Origin: UBA7398 sp964597305
Lineage (GTDB): Bacteria > Actinomycetota > Actinomycetes > Nanopelagicales > Nanopelagicaceae
Direction: 5' to 3'
Assembly (NCBI GenBank): GCA_964597305.1
Contig: CAZQWU010000024.1
Coordinates: 1 to 17,439 of the forward strand
Length of the DNA stretch: 17,439 nucleotides
In this document: in pieces, positions 6,857 through 13,385 of the stretch
How positions within the stretch are numbered: the stretch's first letter is position 1
Layout of the letters: every line of letters starts with the position of its first letter
Position numbers and translations under genes: made by a program
The notes under the pieces: generated by a model
What the model was told of the DNA's origin: nothing
The model's database searches: none
Seen by the model: the letters and a program-made list of their open reading frames with translations, nothing else

Positions 6857-8145
6857 GCGAGACGAATTGACGTCACTTCCGCACCGGAAAGCACGCGGTC
6901 ATACACATCAAGAATTCCTCGCGCCGTCGCATCCCAACCAAATTTTGCGGCATGTTCTACTGCGCCCATAGACAACAAAACGCGACGTTGTGGTTCAACC
7001 AGCAATCGCGAAATTACTGCGCTCCAAGCGCGTGGGTCATGGCCATCAACTAAAGAACCAGAAATACCATCTGCAACCGCGGTACGAAGGCCACCAACCG
7101 CAGTAGCTACAACCGGGGTTCCGCAGGCTTGCGCTTCTAAGGCAACAAGGCCAAATGATTCACTATATGAAGGAACACAGACTAAATCTGAGGCGCGATA
7201 CCAATCGGGTAATTCTTCACGTGCAACAGGTGGCATGAAGTGAACGATGTCTTCCACCGCTAAGAATTTAGCAAGTTGTCTCAACCGCTCCGGTTCACCC
7301 TGACCATTTCCTGATGCGCCACCAATGATGAGAACTGCAAGTTTTGATCGCAAGAATGGTGAGTGTTTCACCATCTCTGCTGCTGCACGAATTAATACAT
7401 CAGGACCTTTATGTGGCTGAATTCGACCGACAAAGGTAAGGACAAGTGCATCGGGTGCAATGTTCAATTTTTCGCGAGTTGCTTTTTTACCGGGTCCAAT
7501 CTTGAAGGTCGAAAGGTCAACCCCAGGTGCAACAACATAAACATCATCCGGACATGCGCCATAAAGTGAGACAAGCGCTGCTGCTTCCGCGTCGGTATTG
7601 GCAATTAGTGCTTTAGACGCTCGCACAACTTGCTCTTCACCAATAGCGCGCATGGTTGGTTCAGGTTTTTCATTTTCGGCAAGCGATAAATTCTTCACTT
7701 TAGCCATCGTATGCATCGTGTGAATAAGAGGAATTCCAGTTCGTTCCGAGACCATCCACCCCAGTTGTCCTGAGATCCAATAGTGCGAGTGAATTACATC
7801 GTAATAACCCCGTGGAAAGCGCGACTCCACATGCATAAACGACGACGTCAATGCGCACAGTTGCGATGGCAATTCGTCTTTCGAAATTCCTTCATATGGC
7901 CCGGCTTCTAAATGGCGAACACTGACGCCTGGCGCAATGTCAATTTTTTCTGGCAAACCTGACTTTGTCGCACGAGTAAAAATATCTACTTCGACACCGG
8001 AGGCAGCCATTTTCTTAGCGCTCTCAACAACATAGATATTCATTCCGCCAGCATCACCAATTCCCGCCTGTTCAAGCGGTGAGGTGTGAACCATCAAAGT
8101 AGCAACGCGATGTGCTTTTCCTTGGTGATTTTTACTAATGGCCAT
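6853..8145 (-). CDS. mshA: D-inositol-3-phosphate glycosyltransferase MshA
   Basis: Catalyses the first step of mycothiol synthesis, transfer of GlcNAc from UDP-GlcNAc to 1L-myo-inositol 1-phosphate. The 430-residue GT4 (GT-B fold) enzyme shows the nucleotide/acceptor loop GIGDAGGMNIYV (28-39), HSHYW (119-123), the donor phosphate residues in GRIQPHKGPD (Arg241, Lys246) and the EX7E motif ESFGLVALE (329-337). The opening VHTSPLEQAGIGDAGGMN is characteristic of MshA among GT4 enzymes. The start at 8145 overlaps the end of the asparaginase gene by 11 bp; ybjN follows with a 4-bp overlap. The mycothiol synthase gene mshD is in the same window about 5 kb away; mshB and mshC are not visible. Confidence 0.95.
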   Translation of the reverse strand: MAISKNHQGKAHRVATLMVHTSPLEQAGIGDAGGMNIYVVESAKKMAASGVEVDIFTRATKSGLPEKIDIAPGVSVRHLEAGPYEGISKDELPSQLCALTSSFMHVESRFPRGYYDVIHSHYWISGQLGWMVSERTGIPLIHTMHTMAKVKNLSLAENEKPEPTMRAIGEEQVVRASKALIANTDAEAAALVSLYGACPDDVYVVAPGVDLSTFKIGPGKKATREKLNIAPDALVLTFVGRIQPHKGPDVLIRAAAEMVKHSPFLRSKLAVLIIGGASGNGQGEPERLRQLAKFLAVEDIVHFMPPVAREELPDWYRASDLVCVPSYSESFGLVALEAQACGTPVVATAVGGLRTAVADGISGSLVDGHDPRAWSAVISRLLVEPQRRVLLSMGAVEHAAKFGWDATARGILDVYDRVLSGAEVTSIRLA

Positions 8146-9085
8146 AGCGCACGAGTTTACTCGCGCGAATTTCTCCTACAACTTGACCATCTCCCAGCAC
8201 ATTTTCACGCTCAAATTGAACAGTGGTCCCGATATGACGCAAACTTTCAGCAAGGAGCGCACCTGCACCGCGTTGCGATCCATCACTCATCTTCCACACG
8301 ATTGTCTCGCCACTATCTAAACCTGCAACCATCACTCCTTCTGCACCATCCTTAACAAAAAGTCCAGGAACTTTTTGCATGGCAACAGTTGGCAAACGTC
8401 CCTCGCCGGAAACCATTTCTGGAAAACGTCGGCAAGCATTTTTAATTCGAACATGAATAGGGTCTGCTGAGATCATGAAATGGTGAATAGCATGAACAAG
8501 ACCAGCGAATGTCACAGCAAAAAGCGGTGCGCCACAACCATCCACTGCCACCTTAGTAATTTTCTCACTTGCTAATTTTTCAAATTCATTCTTGCAGGCG
8601 ACTTGTAATGGGTGGTGTGCCTCTTTATATCGAGCAATCTCCCACCCATTGATCTTTGCAGTAGCGACCATGCCAGCATGTTTTCCGCTGCAATTTGCGG
8701 CAAGAGATGTTGCCGGTTTACTCCCCCAATTTTTCCGCTCTGTTATGCCTAATGGTTTATCTGGGGTGTTCTGGAGAGCTTCAACTGTTAAGTTCGCACT
8801 CTGCAATATTTTTTCTGCAGCGTCTTGATGTCGCTGTGAACCGGCATGGCTAGCACAAACTAACGCCAACAATTCATCATCAAGATCAAGTCCGGCTCGA
8901 ACCATTGCTGAAGCCTGTATCGCTTTGATTGCTGATCGTGGATAAACCAAAAAATCAGACTGACCTAGCTGGAGAATTCTTTCTCCCGTACCAGCAATAA
9001 TCATGAGATGGCCGGAGTGAACTGACTCCACTAATTCATTGCGCACAACTTCAATTAAAATCTCGCCCGAATCAATCGCTTCCAT
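8135..9085 (-). CDS. L-asparaginase, class 3 (Asparaginase_II family, zinc-dependent type)
   Basis: Expected to hydrolyse L-asparagine to aspartate and ammonia in the cytoplasm. The 316 residues align in motif order with the Rhizobium etli ReAV type: Ser51-x-x-Lys54 in YPRSAIKAIQA, Ser79 in CASHAG, zinc-site residues Cys132 and Lys135 in NCSGKHAGM and Cys184 in VDGCGAPLFA, and FVKDGAEGV near 243-251. The last residues, GEIRASKLVRYG, are also typical. It lacks the TGGT motifs of type I/II bacterial asparaginases. It is the first gene of asparaginase-mshA-ybjN, separated by 36 bp from the divergent secreted-protein gene. The upstream sequence is purine-rich (AGAAAG) but has neither a clear Shine-Dalgarno nor the leaderless layout. 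GlnR, the nitrogen regulator, is encoded 3.4 kb away; a link is only a guess. Confidence 0.87.
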   Translation of the reverse strand: MEAIDSGEILIEVVRNELVESVHSGHLMIIAGTGERILQLGQSDFLVYPRSAIKAIQASAMVRAGLDLDDELLALVCASHAGSQRHQDAAEKILQSANLTVEALQNTPDKPLGITERKNWGSKPATSLAANCSGKHAGMVATAKINGWEIARYKEAHHPLQVACKNEFEKLASEKITKVAVDGCGAPLFAVTFAGLVHAIHHFMISADPIHVRIKNACRRFPEMVSGEGRLPTVAMQKVPGLFVKDGAEGVMVAGLDSGETIVWKMSDGSQRGAGALLAESLRHIGTTVQFERENVLGDGQVVGEIRASKLVRYGH

Positions 9086-9086
9086 C

Positions 9087-9115
9087 TTTCTTCTAGGCTT
9101 CCTCTCGTCTAAAGT
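9087..9115 (+). promoter_or_regulatory. Predicted leaderless promoter of the secreted Cys-module protein
   Basis: TTTCTT (9087-9092), a 17-bp spacer, TAAAGT (9110-9115), six bases (CGCGCC), then the ATG at 9122. The -35 hexamer is the same TTTCTT as at carD. It lies in the 36-bp divergent gap with the asparaginase gene. Confidence 0.55.
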
Positions 9116-9121
9116 CGCGCC

Positions 9122-10906
9122 ATGAAAATTCGCCTGGTCGCCATTCTTTCATCCCTGCCACTTCTACTCGGTCTCTTCACAGCAACACACGCGGCCGCGC
9201 CAAAGGCAGGTTCGATCTGTTCGAAACTCAACCTCAAACAAGTCACGGCGGGTTATGAATACACCTGCGTCAAATCGGGAAAAAAACTTGTCTGGTCAAA
9301 AGGCGTAAAAGTTTCACTGCCAAATACGAATTCTGGCTCTCCTGGAAATTCATCAAATAACTCATCAACTACAACAACAATTACTGAAGGATGGTTATGT
9401 GATGCCAATGGCCCACAATCTGGAAAAACTGCCGCTGGCGAAACGTTGTATTGCACGTTAGGTAGCGATGGTAAATCTTCGTGGCGACCACCAAAATCAA
9501 ATTCTAATAACACGGCTTCTGGAAATGGTTCAGGGTCGCCAACATCAAATAATCAATCGAATACATCTAATTCACTCACTTTTGGCTCGACGTGTACAAC
9601 TGCAAATTCTCTCGTTGTTGATCTCACCGGAACTACCCTCATTTGTCGAAATGGTAAATATGGCTATCCCATTTCAACAGATGCACCCCCAACACCTGCT
9701 GGTGGATGGACTTCGCGACCAAGTTGGTATCCATCGTTATCTCAAACCATAAATGATCTCAATGCACCAGCAACTAGTTGTCGAGCTAATTCTGTTGTTT
9801 TCACAAGTCCCATTGTTCCTCTCGATCAACTAGCAGCAACGATTCCTTATGGCGCCATGATTTACGACCACGTTACGCCGATTGATCACGCATATCTGGG
9901 AATTAAAGTCCTCGCAAAATCACCTTCTACCGTTACTGATTCAGATTTCGTTCCTGTTACCGCCCCAGCCGATGGTGTGATTACCGAACTAAGCACTCTT
10001 GGAAATTCAACAAAAACTCTCCGCGTTGTTATCCGACACGATTGCAACTTGTACACCGTTTACATGGTGCTCAATAAAGTGTCGGGAGTTCTTGCAAGTT
10101 ACGCAAGCCAACTCAAATCCGACTCTTATCTCCGACCAATGGTTGCCATCAAAGCTGGCCAAGAATTTGGCCAGCAACGCGACAATCCCTTGGATTTCAA
10201 TACCTTTGATGGGAACAGTTGGTTGAGTGGATTTGTTAATCCATTTGCTTATGTCACAGGAGATGGGTGGAAGCCGTACACCACTGATTATCTTCAATAT
10301 TTCACGCCTACTATTCGCCAGGCTATGACCGACCAATTACAAAAGAAAGGTTCTACTACTTCTGGAAAAATCGATTGGGATGTTGTTGGAACGGCTAGTG
10401 GAAACTGGTTCCTCTCGGGAACAAATGGATATGGAGGAATTCTGGATTCGGTCTATCTCAGCGCAACATCTCCGGTTCATAACAACACCCCAGGGAAAAA
10501 TGGATATTCGTGGAGCCACTTATCGATTTCACCTCATGAAGTTGACAACGCAAAATGGATTTTCTCCGCCGGATGGTTCACCGACCCGAATGGTGATTTT
10601 AAGCAATTTATGTTGGTCATAGAAGGTAATTCTCCGGCACCGGATAAATTAACTGCGGCAAATGGACTCGTTTCATACCGCCTTGCAACCGCTTCACCAA
10701 CGGAACCTGCTGGGTCACCACAGCGAATCGACGGTTCAAAAGCCCCATGGGCAGTCGGCTATACGCTTAATCAAGGTCAAACTGTTGGCGTTGTGGGAAT
10801 TCAAGTAAATAATGATGGAACATTGAGTGTCGAAATAAATACGACAATGTCATCTGCTTCGCAATTTACTACCTTTACTCCCGCAAAACGGAGCTACCAT
10901 CGTTAA
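9122..10906 (+). CDS. Secreted protein with three cysteine-pair modules and a degenerate M23/LytM-like domain
   Basis: Function not recognised. The 594-residue protein has a Sec signal peptide (residues 1-24, cleavage near ATHA). Then come three short modules, each a Cys pair ending in an aromatic or basic patch: Cys33/Cys49, Cys93/Cys111 and Cys158/Cys175, separated by Asn/Ser/Thr/Gly-rich linkers (about 67-87 and 114-150). Residues about 230-380 read like an M23 (LytM) endopeptidase core: TPIDHAYLGIKV, VTAPADGVITEL, RVVIRHDCNLYTVYMVL, KAGQEFG and NPLDFNTFD. However, the Y-x-H-L histidine is replaced (YMVL) and the last HxH-like site reads LDF, so zinc catalysis looks lost. The C-terminal 200 residues match nothing I know. 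It stands alone, with a leaderless promoter, divergent from the asparaginase gene. A cell-wall-binding role is a plausible inference. Confidence 0.8.
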   Translation: MKIRLVAILSSLPLLLGLFTATHAAAPKAGSICSKLNLKQVTAGYEYTCVKSGKKLVWSKGVKVSLPNTNSGSPGNSSNNSSTTTTITEGWLCDANGPQSGKTAAGETLYCTLGSDGKSSWRPPKSNSNNTASGNGSGSPTSNNQSNTSNSLTFGSTCTTANSLVVDLTGTTLICRNGKYGYPISTDAPPTPAGGWTSRPSWYPSLSQTINDLNAPATSCRANSVVFTSPIVPLDQLAATIPYGAMIYDHVTPIDHAYLGIKVLAKSPSTVTDSDFVPVTAPADGVITELSTLGNSTKTLRVVIRHDCNLYTVYMVLNKVSGVLASYASQLKSDSYLRPMVAIKAGQEFGQQRDNPLDFNTFDGNSWLSGFVNPFAYVTGDGWKPYTTDYLQYFTPTIRQAMTDQLQKKGSTTSGKIDWDVVGTASGNWFLSGTNGYGGILDSVYLSATSPVHNNTPGKNGYSWSHLSISPHEVDNAKWIFSAGWFTDPNGDFKQFMLVIEGNSPAPDKLTAANGLVSYRLATASPTEPAGSPQRIDGSKAPWAVGYTLNQGQTVGVVGIQVNNDGTLSVEINTTMSSASQFTTFTPAKRSYHR

Positions 10907-10930
10907 AAAGAATTTTCAGCGAAGTTTGCT

Positions 10931-11428
10931 CTAATTCGAACGCGGTAGCGTCGACCAAACGTGTGCTTGAAGTTTATGTCCGCCATAGGCCATGTCATAC
11001 GCAAAGAAAAGTTCACCTTCCACAAGTCCATATAACCGCTGACCTTCATTTACTACCTTTGCCGTTGGCGCTGAATATCCCTGATCCATTACTAATTGGA
11101 TTTTCGGACCATCAAACATGCCAACCCAGCCTTCGGTGATGCCGGTGCTATGCGAAATTAAAACTTCCAACTTCTTCTCGCCACTTACTCGCCAAAAGCC
11201 CGTCTCCGAAGCCGACTGTTTGATGATTTCGTTATTGTCATCAATAATCCATGAACGCGAAAAATAGGTAAGGAATGAACGACCATCGTGATTAAACGTT
11301 ACTTCGTGGGCAAATTGAAACGGTTGAATTCCCGGATACTCCCCATGGCCTTTTCCGCGCCATGTGCCTACTAACCAGGCCAACGGCATGAGATCTGGAT
11401 GGAGCCCTTCCGGAATTACAAAGGCCAT
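10931..11428 (-). CDS. Nitrobindin-like heme-binding beta-barrel protein (DUF1794/THAP4-like)
   Basis: A 165-residue cytoplasmic protein of the nitrobindin family, ten-stranded barrels that hold ferric heme and react with NO or peroxynitrite in characterised members. The family signature GxWxGxGxGxYP is present exactly, as GTWRGKGHGEYP (residues 21-32), preceded by HPDLMPLAWLV. The presumed proximal heme ligand is His156 in the C-terminal AHVWSTLPR. TGFWR and TGITEGWVG match the internal conserved blocks. The start overlaps the stop of the 40-aa upstream ORF as TAATG, and a strong AAAGGAG sits 7 bases before the ATG. Homologues are encoded near mshD/glnR in mycobacteria too. There are only 24 bp between its stop and that of the secreted protein gene. 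Confidence 0.9.
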   Translation of the reverse strand: MAFVIPEGLHPDLMPLAWLVGTWRGKGHGEYPGIQPFQFAHEVTFNHDGRSFLTYFSRSWIIDDNNEIIKQSASETGFWRVSGEKKLEVLISHSTGITEGWVGMFDGPKIQLVMDQGYSAPTAKVVNEGQRLYGLVEGELFFAYDMAYGGHKLQAHVWSTLPRSN

Positions 11429-11550
11429 TACCGCACTCCTTTACGCTCGCTGCGCTTGATATTACGCAAGACTTTTAATCCCTGGCCAACTAAAGCAAGG
11501 CCAAAAATTACACAAGCGCCTATTAGCAGAACGGTAGTAACAAATTCCAT
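11428..11550 (-). CDS. 40-residue single-pass membrane peptide, coupled to nitrobindin-like gene
   Basis: An ORF short enough to be missed by most gene callers. It begins MEFVTTVLLIGACVIFGL, a hydrophobic segment of about 20 residues (4-23), and ends with a strongly basic tail that includes KVLRNIKRSERKGVR. By the positive-inside rule the N-terminus faces out and the tail lies in the cytoplasm. Support for translation: its TAA overlaps the next ATG as TAATG; it fills the gap between ygfZ and the nitrobindin-like gene almost exactly; the charge and hydrophobicity pattern is coherent; and a TAGACT -10 hexamer ends six bases before its ATG, as at other genes here. The function is unknown. It may anchor a partner, or its translation may simply serve to open the nitrobindin start. 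It is not a family I can name. Confidence 0.65.
   Translation of the reverse strand: MEFVTTVLLIGACVIFGLALVGQGLKVLRNIKRSERKGVR
11436..11442 (-). promoter_or_regulatory. Ribosome binding site of the nitrobindin-like gene
   Basis: AAAGGAG on the minus strand, 7 bases before the ATG at 11428 and inside the last codons of the 40-aa ORF. It is the strongest Shine-Dalgarno match noticed in the window. Confidence 0.75.
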
Positions 11551-11556
11551 TTGCGA

Positions 11557-11562
11557 AGTCTA
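11557..11562 (-). promoter_or_regulatory. -10 element of a predicted leaderless promoter for the 40-aa ORF and nitrobindin-like gene
   Basis: TAGACT on the minus strand, then TCGCAA, then the ATG at 11550. It is identical in hexamer and spacing to the cysS element. No clear -35 is seen. Confidence 0.5.
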
Positions 11563-11573
11563 CTTACTATCGA

Positions 11574-12488
11574 TTACTCAACTGGGACGATGATCTCTTG
11601 TGAGGCAGGAATTCCTTCAACGGTTAACGTTGCTATTGCCGGAACAGTCCGTTTAATCACAGCAAGTGCAATCGTTCCGAGTTCATAATGTCGCGCCACT
11701 GTTCCGATAAATCCCACTTCAGTCTCGCCGTTGAAAACTTTGGTTCCTTGTGCAGGAATTTTCACCACGCTCCCGTCAAGATGAAGAAGTACGAGCCGTC
11801 GCGGTGGCCGGCCAAGGTTAAATATCTTCGCCACGGTTTCTTGGCCCGGGTAACACCCTTTTTTCATATGCACTGCGCCGTTGATAAATCCCATTTCATT
11901 CGGGATTGATTTGTGATCGGTATCGAGACCTATTCGAGCTCGTCCTTGCGCAACACGTTCTGCCTCTAACGCCCAGATTCCTACCTGCATATTTGCTTGA
12001 TCAAATGCTTCGCGAGTTGCGTTAATTTCTTCGCGAGGAACTAGCGCAAATGGTCCTCCTATCGCATCAGTTTTGCCAGGTGCGCGGAAAATAACAAACT
12101 CGTTGGAAACATCACGCACATCAACTCTCATCATAAATTTCATTTTATTTAAATGTGCAATTAAATCGTTGGCGCGGTCGTGATCAACGTGAATAAATGT
12201 TGTCGTGCCGTCATCGACCAGAAAAAATTGCTGAGCAATATGTCCTTGCGCATCAAGTATTAACGCCTCATGCCATACGCCAGGTTGTAATGACTCAACA
12301 TGTTGAGTTGTAATTGCATGAAGATATGTCAGTCGATCTTCGCCAGTTAATGCGATTATCGATCGGTGTGATAAATCGGCCCACGCGCGACCATCCGCAA
12401 GCGCTTTCTGCTCTTTCGCAACTTCGCCGAAATGCCAGATCGCACCTTTATCTGGGCCATCGTCGACCAGAATTGCTGATTGGGACAT
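11574..12488 (-). CDS. ygfZ: YgfZ/GcvT-like folate-binding Fe-S cluster protein
   Basis: Tetrahydrofolate-dependent protein related to GcvT that supports assembly or repair of certain Fe-S enzymes in the cytoplasm. The 304-residue chain carries the diagnostic K-G-C-Y-x-G-Q-E motif at 210-217 (Cys212) with following TVAKI. The N-terminal segment WADLSHRSIIALTGEDRLTYLHAITT matches the GcvT-fold core. The last third (from about 225) forms the small barrel domain. It diverges from glnR with 31 bp between the starts. A TAGGAT element ends six bases before its ATG, so it is probably leaderless. The 40-aa ORF and the nitrobindin-like gene follow on the same strand after 23 bp, which groups Fe-S and heme-related functions. 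Confidence 0.92.
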   Translation of the reverse strand: MSQSAILVDDGPDKGAIWHFGEVAKEQKALADGRAWADLSHRSIIALTGEDRLTYLHAITTQHVESLQPGVWHEALILDAQGHIAQQFFLVDDGTTTFIHVDHDRANDLIAHLNKMKFMMRVDVRDVSNEFVIFRAPGKTDAIGGPFALVPREEINATREAFDQANMQVGIWALEAERVAQGRARIGLDTDHKSIPNEMGFINGAVHMKKGCYPGQETVAKIFNLGRPPRRLVLLHLDGSVVKIPAQGTKVFNGETEVGFIGTVARHYELGTIALAVIKRTVPAIATLTVEGIPASQEIIVPVE

Positions 12489-12494
12489 GCAGTA

Positions 12495-12500
12495 ATCCTA
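12495..12500 (-). promoter_or_regulatory. -10 element of a predicted leaderless ygfZ promoter
   Basis: TAGGAT, six bases (TACTGC), then the ATG at 12488. It lies 4 bp from the predicted glnR -10 on the opposite strand, so the two promoters must overlap and could compete. Confidence 0.5.
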
Positions 12501-12504
12501 CGAG

Positions 12505-12510
12505 TACCCT
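12505..12510 (+). promoter_or_regulatory. Predicted glnR -10 element
   Basis: TACCCT, nine bases before the glnR ATG at 12520, giving a leaderless or nearly leaderless message. It is weaker than the others because the spacing differs from six. Confidence 0.35.
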
Positions 12511-12519
12511 TAGCGCCTT

Positions 12520-13385
12520 ATGGCACGCATACTTCTTCTCACCAATACATTAGGCGCAAGCGCCGAAGTATTGCCTGCGCTCGCCTTACTTCAACATACC
12601 GTGCGAATCCTTCCCGCTGAATCATCTGTTCTCGTCGATGTTCCAGAAGTCGATTTGGTATTCCTCGATGCGCGACGCGATTTACCGCAATCAAAAGCGC
12701 TCGCTCGACTCTTTGCTTCAACGGGCGTCGGATCACCCATCATCGCCATCACAACCGAGGGTGGTTTAACCGCCATTTCTGCAGAATGGGGTGTCGATGA
12801 TGTCATTCTCGATAGCGCGGGCCCAGCTGAAACCGATGCGCGTATTCGCATCGCTATTGGAAAACTTGAAGCTCAACGAGTTGCATCAGATCCCACATCA
12901 GGTGAAATACGAAGTGGCGATGTTGTCATTGATGAAAAAACTTATACCGCAAAGATTAAGGGTCGCTCACTTGATCTCACCTTCAAAGAGTTTGAACTGT
13001 TGAAATATCTCGCGCAACATCCAGGTCGAGTATTCACTCGATCTCAATTACTTCAAGAAATTTGGGGCTATGACTACTTCGGTGGCACGCGAACAGTCGA
13101 TGTTCACATCCGACGACTNNNNNNNNNNNNNNNNNNNNNNNNNNNNNNNNNNNNNNNNNNNNNNNNNNNNNNNNNNNNNNNNNNNNNNNNNNNNNNNNNN
13201 NNNNNNNNNNNNNNNNNNGGGGCTATGACTACTTCGGTGGCACGCGAACAGTCGATGTTCACATCCGACGACTTCGCTCAAAACTTGGTCCAGAATTTGA
13301 AGCAATTATTGGCACTGTTCGTAACGTTGGTTATCGATTTACACTTAACGGTAAGGATGCAGCACTCTCAGAGCAATTGACGTGA
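12520..13385 (+). CDS. glnR: GlnR-type orphan OmpR-family nitrogen regulator, interrupted by assembly gap
   Basis: Global regulator of nitrogen assimilation genes in actinobacteria. After removing 155 bp at the gap the ORF reads 236 residues to the TGA at 13383-13385. The N-terminal receiver-like domain (1-115) is atypical: the paired acidic residues after strand 1 are missing (LLLTNTLG), although Asp50 of LVFLDARRDL is kept, as in GlnR proteins thought to work without phosphorylation. Phrases such as SAEVLPAL, WGVDDVILDSAGPAE and LDLTFKEFELLKYLAQHPGR are typical of GlnR. The winged-helix DNA-binding domain (about 130-225) includes QEIWGYDYFGGTRTVDVHIR and TVRNVGYRF. No histidine kinase gene is adjacent. 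The stop overlaps the mshD GTG start (GTGA); glnR next to mshD is also the mycobacterial arrangement (Rv0818-Rv0819). The frame after the gap as printed is shifted. Confidence 0.93.
13064..13273. repeat. 55-bp identical flanks of gap 2 (assembly artefact)
   Basis: Positions 13064-13118 and 13219-13273 are the same 55 bases. The length equals that of the flanks of gap 1 in an unrelated gene, pointing to a fixed assembler k-mer and not to biology. Confidence 0.95.
13119..13218. other. 100-N scaffold gap inside glnR
   Basis: Exactly 100 Ns with identical 55-bp flanks. Removing one flank plus the Ns restores an uninterrupted, family-typical winged-helix sequence, so no sequence is likely to be missing. 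Confidence 0.97.

Noticed and set aside
6803..7243. A 146-aa plus-strand protein
   Set aside because: It is antisense to mshA and ybjN, which carry clear family motifs.
9300..9580. The Asn/Ser/Thr/Gly-rich stretches as a tandem DNA repeat
   Set aside because: The codons do not repeat as units; these are low-complexity protein linkers.
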